Source of the DNA: an uncultured SAR116 cluster alpha proteobacterium
GTDB lineage: Bacteria > Pseudomonadota > Alphaproteobacteria > Puniceispirillales > Marisalimonadaceae
Assembly: GCA_902595515.1 (NCBI GenBank)
Contig: CACJQK010000014.1
Coordinates: forward strand, 1 to 35,430
DNA length: 35,430 nt
Reading direction: 5' to 3'
Numbering within the stretch: position 1 is the stretch's first letter; each line of letters opens with the position of its first letter. Both the position numbers and the translations under genes were made by a program. Positions 1 to 9,457 of this stretch are shown here, one piece after another. Under the pieces are notes generated by a model. That model made no database searches. It was not told where the DNA came from and saw only the letters and a program-made list of their open reading frames with translations.

Positions 1-128
1 AAGTTGATAATCTGGAGAGCGATGATTTGATCATCCACCGAAGGGGTAAGCCATTATTGGTCAGTCTTTCAGGTTCCGTGACAGATGGGGTGTTGTTTAC
101 TTTAAAAAGTTTTGTCACGGAGTTTATT
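1..128 (+). ncRNA. Glycine riboswitch (aptamer plus SD-sequestering expression platform), 5' end possibly cut by the window
   Basis: The leader carries the conserved elements of a glycine-riboswitch aptamer in order: GGAGAG at 14-19, CCACCGAAGGGG at 35-46, CTTTCAGG at 66-73 and GACAGA at 80-85. The pairings fit: P1 is ATCTG (10-14) with CAGAT (82-86), an inner helix is GAGAG (15-19) with CTTTC (66-70), and a hairpin is GATGAT (21-26) with ATCATC (30-35). Downstream, TGTCACGGA (113-121) is perfectly complementary to TCCGTGACA (75-83) and covers most of the GGAG ribosome binding site (119-122) of the next gene. That stem shares bases 82-83 (82-85 if extended) with P1, so the two folds exclude each other. 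Inference: without glycine the ribosome site is hidden, and with glycine P1 forms and translation turns on. A first aptamer of a tandem pair could lie upstream of base 1. Confidence 0.9.
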
Positions 129-1361
129 ATGAAAAATATAGCCATCATAGGAGCAGGTATAACCGGAATAACTACTGCTTACCAACTTTTAGAAAGAGGT
201 TACATTGTATCAGTTTTTGATAAAAACCGTTATGCTGCTATGGAAACAAGTTTTGCAAATGGTGGTCAATTATCTGCTTGCAATGCGGAAGTTTGGAATA
301 GTTGGTCAACAATAGGCAAAGGCATCCAATGGATGTTAAAAAAAGATGCACCATTGCTATTCAACCCTAAATTGACTTTTCATAAACTTAGCTGGATAAT
401 AGATTTTATAAGTAATATTCCAGATCACAAAAAAAATACAATTTTAACAGCTAAAATGGCTATAAATAGCAGGGCAGAATTCAAAAGAATTTTAAAAAAG
501 GAAAATATTGAACTGGATCTTGAAGAAAAAGGGATTATGCATTTATGTGAATGTGATGCTTCATTAGAACATGGTAGAGAGGTTAATAAATGGCTTTTGG
601 AAGCAGGATTGGATAGAAGAGAAATTGATAAAGATGAAATGTTATCTATTGAACCAACTTTAAACCTAAAAAATTTTATTGGTGGATTTTATACAAAAAG
701 TGATATGTCAGGAGATATTCATAAATTTACAAAATTACTAGCAGATGCTTGTGAAAGAAGAGGTGTAAAATTCTTTTACGAAACAGAAATTATTAAAGTC
801 CATCATGATAATAAACAACCAATAATTACTTTTAATGAATTTAATGAAATTCAGCAACAAAATTATGATGGTATAGTAGTTTGTGCTGGTGTTAACAGTA
901 AATTTATAGCAGATAAGTTAGGCGATAAAATTAATATATATCCTGTAAAAGGCTATTCCATTACAATATTATTAAACGATAAAGAAAGCATTAATAATGC
1001 TCCGTATGTCTCTTTACTAGATGATAAGGCTAAAATAGTATCAAGCAGGTTAGGAAAAGGCAGATTTAGAGTTGCTGGTACTGCTGAGTTTAATGGTTAT
1101 AATAAAGACATTAGAGCTGATAGAATTAATCCTCTTATTAAGTGGTGTAACGAACTTTTTCCTAAAGTATCTACTGAACATGCAATTCCATGGGCCGGAT
1201 TAAGACCTATGACACCAAGTATGGTACCTAGAGTTGGAAGTGGGAAATTGCCTGGTGTATTTTATAATACTGGTCATGGACACCTTGGATGGACACTTAG
1301 CGCATTTACTTCTCAACAAATTTCAAACCATATATTAAGAAAGGATAATTTATTGATTTAA
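129..1361 (+). CDS. dadA: FAD-dependent amino-acid oxidase/dehydrogenase, DadA family; glycine or D-amino acid oxidation
   Basis: This 410-residue flavoprotein belongs to the DadA/glycine-oxidase group (FAD-dependent DAO superfamily). The N-terminus shows the dinucleotide-binding fold (IAIIGAGITGITTAYQLLERGY, residues 3-24, with GxGxxG), then the SFANGGQLS segment typical of DadA. The C-terminus has WAGLRPMTPSMVPRVG and the closing FAD motif NTGHGHLGWTLS. The family removes amino groups oxidatively, giving a 2-oxo acid and ammonia and passing electrons to quinone or oxygen. The start at 129 is chosen because GGAG (119-122) lies six bases upstream; a longer reading from a TTG at 27 would run through the riboswitch. 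Control by a glycine riboswitch suggests that glycine, converted to glyoxylate, is the physiological substrate or at least the inducer. That is inference: the fold alone does not separate D-alanine from glycine use. It converges with gyrB, leaving two bases between the stops. Confidence 0.85.
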   Translation: MKNIAIIGAGITGITTAYQLLERGYIVSVFDKNRYAAMETSFANGGQLSACNAEVWNSWSTIGKGIQWMLKKDAPLLFNPKLTFHKLSWIIDFISNIPDHKKNTILTAKMAINSRAEFKRILKKENIELDLEEKGIMHLCECDASLEHGREVNKWLLEAGLDRREIDKDEMLSIEPTLNLKNFIGGFYTKSDMSGDIHKFTKLLADACERRGVKFFYETEIIKVHHDNKQPIITFNEFNEIQQQNYDGIVVCAGVNSKFIADKLGDKINIYPVKGYSITILLNDKESINNAPYVSLLDDKAKIVSSRLGKGRFRVAGTAEFNGYNKDIRADRINPLIKWCNELFPKVSTEHAIPWAGLRPMTPSMVPRVGSGKLPGVFYNTGHGHLGWTLSAFTSQQISNHILRKDNLLI

Positions 1362-1363
1362 TT

Positions 1364-3799
<2,436 letters not shown>

Positions 3800-5023
3800 T
3801 TAAATATCTCCATATCTAAAGTGGTAATCTCCATTATAATCTTCTTTAGTTTTTGGCAGATTGATTTTATCAATCAAACTAGGATATTCTGAAAAAGCAT
3901 CTTTGCTTGTACTTGTAAACCAAGATTGTGCATGGTGCCTACATATTTCCAAAAACAATGCTGCTCTATGCTTGCTGTCTAAATGTTCAGCAATGTCATC
4001 TAATAATAAAATAGGGGCCATATTAAATTTATTATTAAGCAATCTTGCATGTGACAAAATAATTGAGATTAATAAAAGTTTTTGTTCTCCAGTAGACGAA
4101 CTATCCAAATTCCTTTTATTTTTTCTATTAAAAATTTCTATTAAAGAGTTGTTAGGCCCAGAGACAGATGATTCTAAGTCTAATCTAGATTTTTTTAATT
4201 CTAATCTTATGTAATCCTCAACTTCAACAGCTGGTTTAATTTTAAGTAATTTTTCTATTAATCCATTAATCACAATACCTGCGGAAGGAAAATGCTTTGT
4301 TAAAGAATGGTTATTTAATTCAAGGTTATGAAGTTTATCAAGTTCTTCTAATAGGTCTAATCTTCGAGCAATGATAGCAATTGACAATTCAGAAATTTGA
4401 GACTCTATAGTATCCAACCATTTGTCATCAGTTTTTGATTGCATCAAAATTTTATTTCTTTGTCTTAATAACTTTTCATATTTATACACTCTATTTAAAT
4501 GTAAGTTATCAAATGATAAAGTAAGTCTATCAATAAAACGTCGTTTCTCAGCCATACTTGTAGTGAATAAAATACACATTTGTGGGGTTATCCAAGATAT
4601 ATTTAAAACTTTACCTAAAGAACTTAAAGGGACATAGTCTGAATTAATTTTTGCAACTCTTGATTTACTTAATGGGTTTTTTTTTAAGCCTGTGCCAATA
4701 TTTGTTTTCCCCTTTGGTCCTACAAAATCAGCATTCACACCCCAGGTCTTATATCCTATACTGCTAATTTCTTCTTGGTTTAAATAATTGTTTATGTTTG
4801 CTTTTCTTAGACCTTTACCTTGATTTAGTAAAGAAATTGCTTCTAAAACATTTGTTTTACCACAACCATTTCCACCATAAATTAATATAGAAGAATTTTT
4901 TAAGTTAAGATTTAAATTTTTGTGATTTCTAAAATTTGTTAGAGTTAACTTTTCTATGTAAAAACTTTTTAGATCTTCTATATTAGAAATATTTTCTTTA
5001 AAACTTAAAATACTATTGTTCAT
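3800..5023 (-). CDS. recF: DNA replication and repair protein RecF
   Basis: RecF is an SMC-like ATPase that binds gapped DNA with RecO and RecR and loads RecA at stalled forks. The 407-residue protein has the Walker A motif GGNGCGKT (residues 50-57), the ABC-type signature STGEQKLLLISIILSHARLL, and the Walker B/D-loop segment PILLLDDIAEHLDSKHR. The segment LTLTNFRNHKNLNLNL before the P-loop is characteristic of RecF. About 20 residues precede the point where the Escherichia coli protein begins, and no internal methionine offers a shorter start there. It lies between dnaN (37 bases upstream) and gyrB (0 bases downstream), the classical position. Retention of RecF is mildly notable in an apparently streamlined genome. 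Confidence 0.96.
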   Translation of the reverse strand: MNNSILSFKENISNIEDLKSFYIEKLTLTNFRNHKNLNLNLKNSSILIYGGNGCGKTNVLEAISLLNQGKGLRKANINNYLNQEEISSIGYKTWGVNADFVGPKGKTNIGTGLKKNPLSKSRVAKINSDYVPLSSLGKVLNISWITPQMCILFTTSMAEKRRFIDRLTLSFDNLHLNRVYKYEKLLRQRNKILMQSKTDDKWLDTIESQISELSIAIIARRLDLLEELDKLHNLELNNHSLTKHFPSAGIVINGLIEKLLKIKPAVEVEDYIRLELKKSRLDLESSVSGPNNSLIEIFNRKNKRNLDSSSTGEQKLLLISIILSHARLLNNKFNMAPILLLDDIAEHLDSKHRAALFLEICRHHAQSWFTSTSKDAFSEYPSLIDKINLPKTKEDYNGDYHFRYGDI

Positions 5024-5060
5024 ATTTCTCCTAGATTTCTTAATTAAATCTGATAGAAAA

Positions 5061-6170
5061 TCAAACTCTCATTGGCATCAAAACAAAAATTACACCATCT
5101 TGATCAGGATCTGTAATTAGAGCTGGAGAAGCAGAGTCTGACAATAAAATTTCAATTTCTTTACCTTGTATTTGGGAGGCTATGTCTAAAAGATATTTTG
5201 AGTTAAATCCAATATCTAATCTATCATAGCTATAATCTATTTCTAAATCCTCTGAAGCGTCTCCTAAATCGTGGCTGTTTACATTTAATGATAATAAATC
5301 ATTGCTTAGTGAAAGTTTAACAGCTCTTGATTTTTCCATCGAGACTGTAGAAACTCTGTCAATTGCTCTAGAAAATTGAGAATTTGAAACTACTAACTTA
5401 TTTAAGTTGTCTTTTGGAATTACTCTTTGATAATCAGGAAAAGAACCATCAATTAATTTGGTAGTTAGAACTGAATTTGGAAAAACAAATTGAGCCTTAC
5501 TGCTAGAAATCGTAATTTTAATTTTACCATCTGTACTGTCAGTTAACTTTCTAATTTCACCCACAGCTTTTTTAGGTAAAATTATTCCTGGCATATCTTC
5601 AGCACCTACAGGAATTGGAATCTCTGCTTGAGCCAGTCTATGACCATCAGTTGCGACTGCTCTGAGTTTTTCTTTGTTAGCTTCAGGAACATGCAAGAAT
5701 ATACCATTTAAATAATATCGGGTTTCCTCAGATGAAATTGCAAATTTTGTATTATCTATTAAATTAGCAAGATCTATCGACTGAACATTGAATTCGTGAC
5801 CCTTTTCAACATTAGTCATGATAGGATAATCATCTACAGGCAATGTTGGCAGTATAAATTTAGATTTGCCTGCAGAAACTTCCACATTTGACTCAATCAT
5901 TTCAATTTTAATCTCAGATCCGTCTGGAAGTTTTCTAACAATATCGAATAATGTGTGCGCTACTAAAGTCACTTTGCCCTGACTTGAAACTATACAGCTA
6001 GTTTCTTCAACAATATCCATATCCATATCTGTAGCAGTAAACGAAACTTTAGAGGAACTCGTTTCTATTAATACATTTGATAAAATGGGTATAGTATTTC
6101 TTCTTTCTACCACCGAGTAGACATGACCAAGAGGTTTTAAAAGAGCATTTCTATCAATGGTAAAATTCAT
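5061..6170 (-). CDS. dnaN: DNA polymerase III beta subunit (sliding clamp)
   Basis: This is the ring-shaped processivity clamp that tethers DNA polymerase III to template DNA. At 369 residues it has the family's usual length for three consecutive clamp folds. Recognisable segments are the N-terminal LLKPLGHVYSVVERRNTIPILSNVLIE, the middle-domain RYYLNGIFLHVP followed by AVATDGHRLAQAEIPIP, GSFPDYQRVIPKDN near the domain 2/3 junction, and the C-terminal ending VIFVLMPMRV, matching the conserved clamp terminus. A GAGG ribosome site lies about eight bases before the ATG. The 114-base gap to dnaA holds a candidate promoter and a palindrome, so dnaN-recF-gyrB may be transcribed separately from dnaA. 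Confidence 0.98.
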   Translation of the reverse strand: MNFTIDRNALLKPLGHVYSVVERRNTIPILSNVLIETSSSKVSFTATDMDMDIVEETSCIVSSQGKVTLVAHTLFDIVRKLPDGSEIKIEMIESNVEVSAGKSKFILPTLPVDDYPIMTNVEKGHEFNVQSIDLANLIDNTKFAISSEETRYYLNGIFLHVPEANKEKLRAVATDGHRLAQAEIPIPVGAEDMPGIILPKKAVGEIRKLTDSTDGKIKITISSSKAQFVFPNSVLTTKLIDGSFPDYQRVIPKDNLNKLVVSNSQFSRAIDRVSTVSMEKSRAVKLSLSNDLLSLNVNSHDLGDASEDLEIDYSYDRLDIGFNSKYLLDIASQIQGKEIEILLSDSASPALITDPDQDGVIFVLMPMRV

Positions 6171-6215
6171 AATTAAACCTCAATTACTTTCTAAAAAAAT
6201 CTTTAATATCTATTA

Positions 6216-6245
6216 ATTATAACATGTTATAACTTGTTTCAGCAA
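6216..6245 (-). promoter_or_regulatory. Candidate promoter for dnaN-recF-gyrB
   Basis: On the minus strand a perfect TATAAT lies at 6221-6216. TTGCTG (three matches to TTGACA) lies 18 bases upstream at 6245-6240. Transcription would begin near 6209, leaving a leader of about 40 bases before dnaN. The -10 element is embedded in the 16-bp palindrome. The -35 match is poor and the region is AT-rich, so chance resemblance is possible. Confidence 0.35.
6217..6232. promoter_or_regulatory. 16-bp perfect palindrome in the dnaA-dnaN gap, possible operator
   Basis: The sequence TTATAACATGTTATAA is a perfect 16-bp palindrome with no spacer, placed between the end of dnaA and the start of dnaN. It is not directly followed by a T-run in the direction of transcription, so it does not look like a terminator. 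On the minus strand its right half overlaps the -10 hexamer of a candidate dnaN promoter. The half-site TGTTATAA recurs upstream of dnaA at 7755-7762. Both facts fit a repressor or autoregulatory binding site; which protein would bind is unknown. Confidence 0.5.
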
Positions 6246-6284
6246 GCAATTAAGACTAAGAAATTTACTTGGAATAAAATAAAA

Positions 6285-7724
6285 TTAAACAGAAAAAATA
6301 ATTTGTTTTAAATCTAAAACTTGTTTTTTTATTCTATTATCATCAATTAACAATTTTTCAATTTTTTTGACTGCGTGCATTACTGTTGTATGGTCTTTAC
6401 CTCCAAAGGCTTTGCCAATTTCAGGGTAAGAAAAAGTAGTTAGGCCTTTACAAAGAAACATAGCGATTTGTCTAGGTCTAGCAACATTAATTGATCTACA
6501 CGACGAACTCATATCAGATAGTTTTAGGTTAAAATATGATGAAACTTGTTGTTTTATGTCATCTATAGAAACATTTTTTTCATGTGCACATAAAATATCA
6601 GATAACAAGTCCTTAGCATTTTCAATATTTATAATTTTCCCTGTTAATTCATAATTTGCCCAAATACGGTTTAATGCACCTTCTAATTCTCTTATATTAT
6701 TTACAATTTTAGTAGCTAAAAATTGAAGTACTTCCAAAGAAATTTTTAGACTTAGCACTTCAACTTTTTTTTTCAATATACCTAACCTTAATTCATAATT
6801 AGTTGGAAGAAAATCAACTACTAAACCACCTGATAATCTTGACTTTAGCTTTTCGTCTAAATTCAATAAATCAACAGGAGATTTATTAGATGATATAATA
6901 ATTTGTTTTCCATCATTAATTAAATCGTTGAACGTATAAAAAAACTCTTCTTGAGTAGATCCTTTACCACCTATAAATTGAATATCGTCTATCATTAATA
7001 TATCAATAGAACGAAATTGATCTTTAAATTTTATAGTTTCTTTTAATCTTATAGCCTTGATAAATTGGTACATAAATCTTTCAGCTGACATTAAAACAAT
7101 TTTTAAATCAGAAAAATTTTTCATCATATCTATTGCGATAGCATTTAATAAATGTGTTTTTCCCATACCAACATCACCATGGATATAGAGTGGATTATAA
7201 ATCAAAGAATTTTTTTCACATATCTTTTTGGATGCTGCAAAAGGCATTTGGTTTGATTGGCCAACAACAAAATTTTCAAACGTAAAATTTGAATTAACTT
7301 TCATTGACACACTCTCTACAAAGGAGAGATTATTATATTTTATAAGTTTTTCACTAATTCTTTTAGGATTTTCGTTTGTAACAGTAGACGTTTCTTTATA
7401 TTCAGGATTAATTGTAAAAAATTTAATTTTTTTTATAGATTTAAAAAATTTCTTAGAATGAATTAATATAGTTTCATAATATTGAGTTTCAGCTCTATTT
7501 GTAATTATTTTAGATTCCGCTGACAGATATAAAATTTCATTTTCCAATTTTACAAATTTAAGAGGCTTTATCCAAGCTTTCCAAAAAATTTCCTTAACGT
7601 TATTATAAATTAAAGATTGGATATCTTCCCATTGATGTTTTTGGGTATCTAAAGTTTCATTTATATTTTGGATAGTTAGATCATTATTTTCTTCAAGCTT
7701 ATTGTTTAATCTAATATCATTCAT
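6285..7724 (-). CDS. dnaA: Chromosomal replication initiator protein DnaA
   Basis: DnaA is the AAA+ ATPase that binds 9-mer boxes at the origin, melts DNA and recruits the helicase. The 479-residue protein has an N-terminal domain I (WEDIQSLIYNNVKEIFWKAWIKPL, from residue 32), a short linker, the AAA+ domain with Walker A GDVGMGKTH (183-191) and Walker B ILMIDDIQF (242-250), and a domain IV with VARPRQIAMFL (414-424) and the box-recognition signature FGGKDHTTVMHAVKKIE (440-456). The DHTT residues that contact the DnaA box are intact, so canonical TTATNCACA-type boxes would be expected. AGGA lies about ten bases before the ATG. The 482-base gap upstream holds its control region and possibly the origin. 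Confidence 0.98.
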   Translation of the reverse strand: MNDIRLNNKLEENNDLTIQNINETLDTQKHQWEDIQSLIYNNVKEIFWKAWIKPLKFVKLENEILYLSAESKIITNRAETQYYETILIHSKKFFKSIKKIKFFTINPEYKETSTVTNENPKRISEKLIKYNNLSFVESVSMKVNSNFTFENFVVGQSNQMPFAASKKICEKNSLIYNPLYIHGDVGMGKTHLLNAIAIDMMKNFSDLKIVLMSAERFMYQFIKAIRLKETIKFKDQFRSIDILMIDDIQFIGGKGSTQEEFFYTFNDLINDGKQIIISSNKSPVDLLNLDEKLKSRLSGGLVVDFLPTNYELRLGILKKKVEVLSLKISLEVLQFLATKIVNNIRELEGALNRIWANYELTGKIINIENAKDLLSDILCAHEKNVSIDDIKQQVSSYFNLKLSDMSSSCRSINVARPRQIAMFLCKGLTTFSYPEIGKAFGGKDHTTVMHAVKKIEKLLIDDNRIKKQVLDLKQIIFSV

Positions 7725-7919
7725 TTTAGATAAATCCTATAAAAAACTATATACTGTTATAAGCTAATTTTTTGTATATGGAGTTTGTTTACTTTTTTAA
7801 ATATATATTTCTGTAATTCATTCGCAAGAATTGAAAGCATAATAAAATAAAAAAATTTATTGATTTTTTATATTCATAAAAAAACATAAATAAAACAGAG
7901 TACTAGTTTTTTATCTAAC

Positions 7920-7954
7920 ATTAAATTTAATTAACATAATTAATTAAATTTAAT
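7920..7954. repeat. AT-only inverted repeat, 15-bp perfect arms with 5-base spacer
   Basis: ATTAAATTTAATTAA (7920-7934) is followed by CATAA and then its exact reverse complement (7940-7954). The arms contain no G or C. It lies about 200 bases upstream of the dnaA start. Such an element melts easily and could extrude as a cruciform or act as a DNA-unwinding element. In such AT-rich DNA part of the symmetry may be chance, though 15 uninterrupted pairs is long. Confidence 0.6.
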
Positions 7955-8153
7955 AATTATAAGAATTTGTACTTAATATTTACTTCTAATATTTATGCAT
8001 ACTACGTTGTATTTATTATGATTCTCATACAAATCAAATTTAGCGTTTAATAGATTTAATCCAAAAATAATTTTTTGTAATAAAGTAATTATTATATCTT
8101 TTTTAATTATTACAATATTAATATATCAGCGAATCGTTGGATTAATTATTCTT

Positions 8154-8200
8154 AAAAAAAAAAGAGGCTGATACCCATTTCGTAAAATGGCATTATGAAT
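8154..8200 (-). terminator. Probable intrinsic terminator after rpsT
   Basis: Read on the minus strand after the rpsT stop, CCATTT and AAATGG form a six-pair stem around a TACG loop, extendable with a bulge. About ten bases later comes a run of ten T (plus-strand A at 8154-8163). The gap between stem and T-run is larger than ideal, so efficiency is uncertain. A second hairpin, GAATTTAG (8197-8204) with CTAAATTC (8212-8219), has the rpsT stop codon in its loop. Confidence 0.45.
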
Positions 8201-8206
8201 TTAGAT

Positions 8207-8470
8207 TTACGCTAAATTCTTTATTCTAGATGAAAGTCTAGACAATTTTCTAGACATTGTATTTTTTTTAAATACACCTTTTGTGACTGATTTGTGCATT
8301 TCTGGTTGGGCTTTTTTAAATGCTTCGTTAGCCGACGTTTTGTCGGCTTTATCTATAGCTATTTCAACTTTTTTAATGAAAGATCTTACTCTATTTTTTC
8401 TGATCTTGTTAATAATTTCCATTCTAGTATTTCTTCTTATTCTTTTTTTTGCTGAAGCATGATTAGCCAT
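8207..8470 (-). CDS. rpsT: Small-subunit ribosomal protein S20
   Basis: This 87-residue, very basic protein binds 16S rRNA in the body of the small subunit. The start MANHASAKKRIRRNTRMEIINKIRKNRVRSFIKKVE is the typical S20 N-terminus, and the C-terminal half carries the helical GVFKKNTMSRKLSRLSSRIKNLA segment. Length is normal. AAGG lies seven bases before the ATG. It sits between mutM (68 bases upstream) and dnaA (482 bases downstream), as in many Alphaproteobacteria, with its own candidate promoter at 8497-8523 and a probable terminator after it. Confidence 0.97.
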   Translation of the reverse strand: MANHASAKKRIRRNTRMEIINKIRKNRVRSFIKKVEIAIDKADKTSANEAFKKAQPEMHKSVTKGVFKKNTMSRKLSRLSSRIKNLA

Positions 8471-8496
8471 AATAATACCTTTTAATTTTTCTATGA

Positions 8497-8523
8497 ATTA
8501 AATTTTTCTTTATTAATTGTCAA
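8497..8523 (-). promoter_or_regulatory. Candidate promoter for rpsT
   Basis: On the minus strand a perfect TTGACA (8523-8518) is followed after 15 bases by TTTAAT (8502-8497), a five-of-six match to TATAAT. It lies in the mutM-rpsT gap about 27 bases before the rpsT start codon. The spacer is two bases shorter than ideal. The exact -35 in an AT-rich gap makes it worth recording. Confidence 0.4.
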
Positions 8524-8538
8524 GTTAATTTATTGAAA

Positions 8539-9372
8539 CTACTTTTGGCAATAGCTACAATAATACGTTGATCGATTGCTAATATTTATTAAAGTTATCA
8601 CATTATTACATTTATTACAGTTGTGTTTGTTTTTTCCATAAACTTGAAGTTCTTGCACAAAATATCCAAGCTTGCCATCTGGTTGCAAGTGATTTCTTAT
8701 TGATGTTCCACCAAAATTAATTGACTTTTTTAAAATAAATTTTGTTGCATATATAATGGATTTTAAATGTTCTTTTCTAAGCTTATCCACAGTTCGTAAA
8801 GGATTAATATTAGCTTTATACAGTATCTCACTAGCATAAATATTTCCTATACCGGCAATAATACTTTGATCCATTAAAAAGTTTTTGACAGATTTCGATT
8901 TATTATGAATTTTCTTTTGTAAATAATTTATAGTAAAATCTTTTTCTAATGGTTCTACTCCTAGTTTTTTTAACAAAAAGTGGTTTTGAATTTTTTTTAT
9001 ACTAAAAAAATCAATAAACCCGAATCTTCTTGGATCATTATATATTATTGAAAAAAATTGATTTTCCTTAGTTTTTAAGTCAATTTTTACATGATCATGC
9101 TTTGATAAATCATATTCATCAGATATAATTTTTATTGATCCACTCATTCCTAAATGAAACAATAGTATATATTCTTTAGAAGTTGGTATTAAAATATATT
9201 TCCCCCTTCTATAGGGTTTTTTCAAAATTTCTTGTTTTAAATCTATTTCTAAGTTTTCTTTTATTTTCCATCTTAGATCTTTTCTGAATATTTCAATATT
9301 ACTTACTATAGAATTATTCACAATTTTAGATAACGCTAAACATACTGTTTCAACTTCAGGTAATTCAGGCAA
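8539..9372 (-). CDS. mutM: Formamidopyrimidine-DNA glycosylase (8-oxoguanine repair)
   Basis: This is a base-excision repair enzyme that removes 8-oxoguanine and ring-opened purines and cuts the abasic strand. The 277-residue protein begins MPELPEVE, giving the catalytic proline (position 2) and glutamate (position 3). The conserved lysine lies in YRRGKYIL (K58), and the helix-two-turn-helix has QSIIAGIGNIYASEILY. The C-terminal zinc finger is complete, with cysteine pairs CNKC and CSYC. The product is a full-length, probably active enzyme. It is divergent from ubiE with an 85-base gap. The coding region contains the window's only perfect consensus DnaA box noticed near dnaA (TTATCCACA, 8783-8791), which may be coincidental. 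Confidence 0.97.
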   Translation of the reverse strand: MPELPEVETVCLALSKIVNNSIVSNIEIFRKDLRWKIKENLEIDLKQEILKKPYRRGKYILIPTSKEYILLFHLGMSGSIKIISDEYDLSKHDHVKIDLKTKENQFFSIIYNDPRRFGFIDFFSIKKIQNHFLLKKLGVEPLEKDFTINYLQKKIHNKSKSVKNFLMDQSIIAGIGNIYASEILYKANINPLRTVDKLRKEHLKSIIYATKFILKKSINFGGTSIRNHLQPDGKLGYFVQELQVYGKNKHNCNKCNNVITLINISNRSTYYCSYCQK

Positions 9373-9457
9373 TTTTTATCCTTTTTAGTCTATCTTTGAA
9401 TAAATTTAAAAAGTATATTAATTTAAATTTAGATCTAATATACTATTTAGATAAATA

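Larger units (their letters stand above)
7725..8206. other. AT-rich gap between rpsT and dnaA: dnaA control region, possible origin of replication
   Basis: This is the only gap of more than 300 bases in the window. It has no plausible gene. It consists largely of A/T runs and includes a 15-bp AT-only inverted repeat (7920-7954), a directly repeated TAATATTTA spaced by 13 bases near 7974-7995, and two GANTC sites (8020-8024, 8131-8135). It starts, on the minus strand, with a terminator-like T10 run after rpsT. No perfect DnaA box (TTATNCACA) lies in it; TTATGCATA at 7993-8001 has one mismatch. Position beside dnaA and AT-richness allow an origin or unwinding element. In several studied Alphaproteobacteria, however, the origin lies near hemE, so this may only be the dnaA leader and promoter. 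Confidence 0.4.

Noticed and set aside
27-128. Upstream extension of the dadA-like gene from a TTG at 27
   Set aside because: The 34 extra residues are the translation of the glycine riboswitch, do not resemble the flavoprotein N-terminus, and a good GGAG site serves the ATG at 129.
7920-7960. CtrA-type TTAA-N7-TTAA sites among the many TTAA motifs upstream of dnaA
   Set aside because: Checking the spacing of each TTAA pair gave none with exactly seven bases between them.
7993-8001. TTATGCATA as a DnaA box in the gap upstream of dnaA
   Set aside because: It differs from TTATNCACA at one conserved position and stands alone, so in AT-rich DNA it is not convincing.
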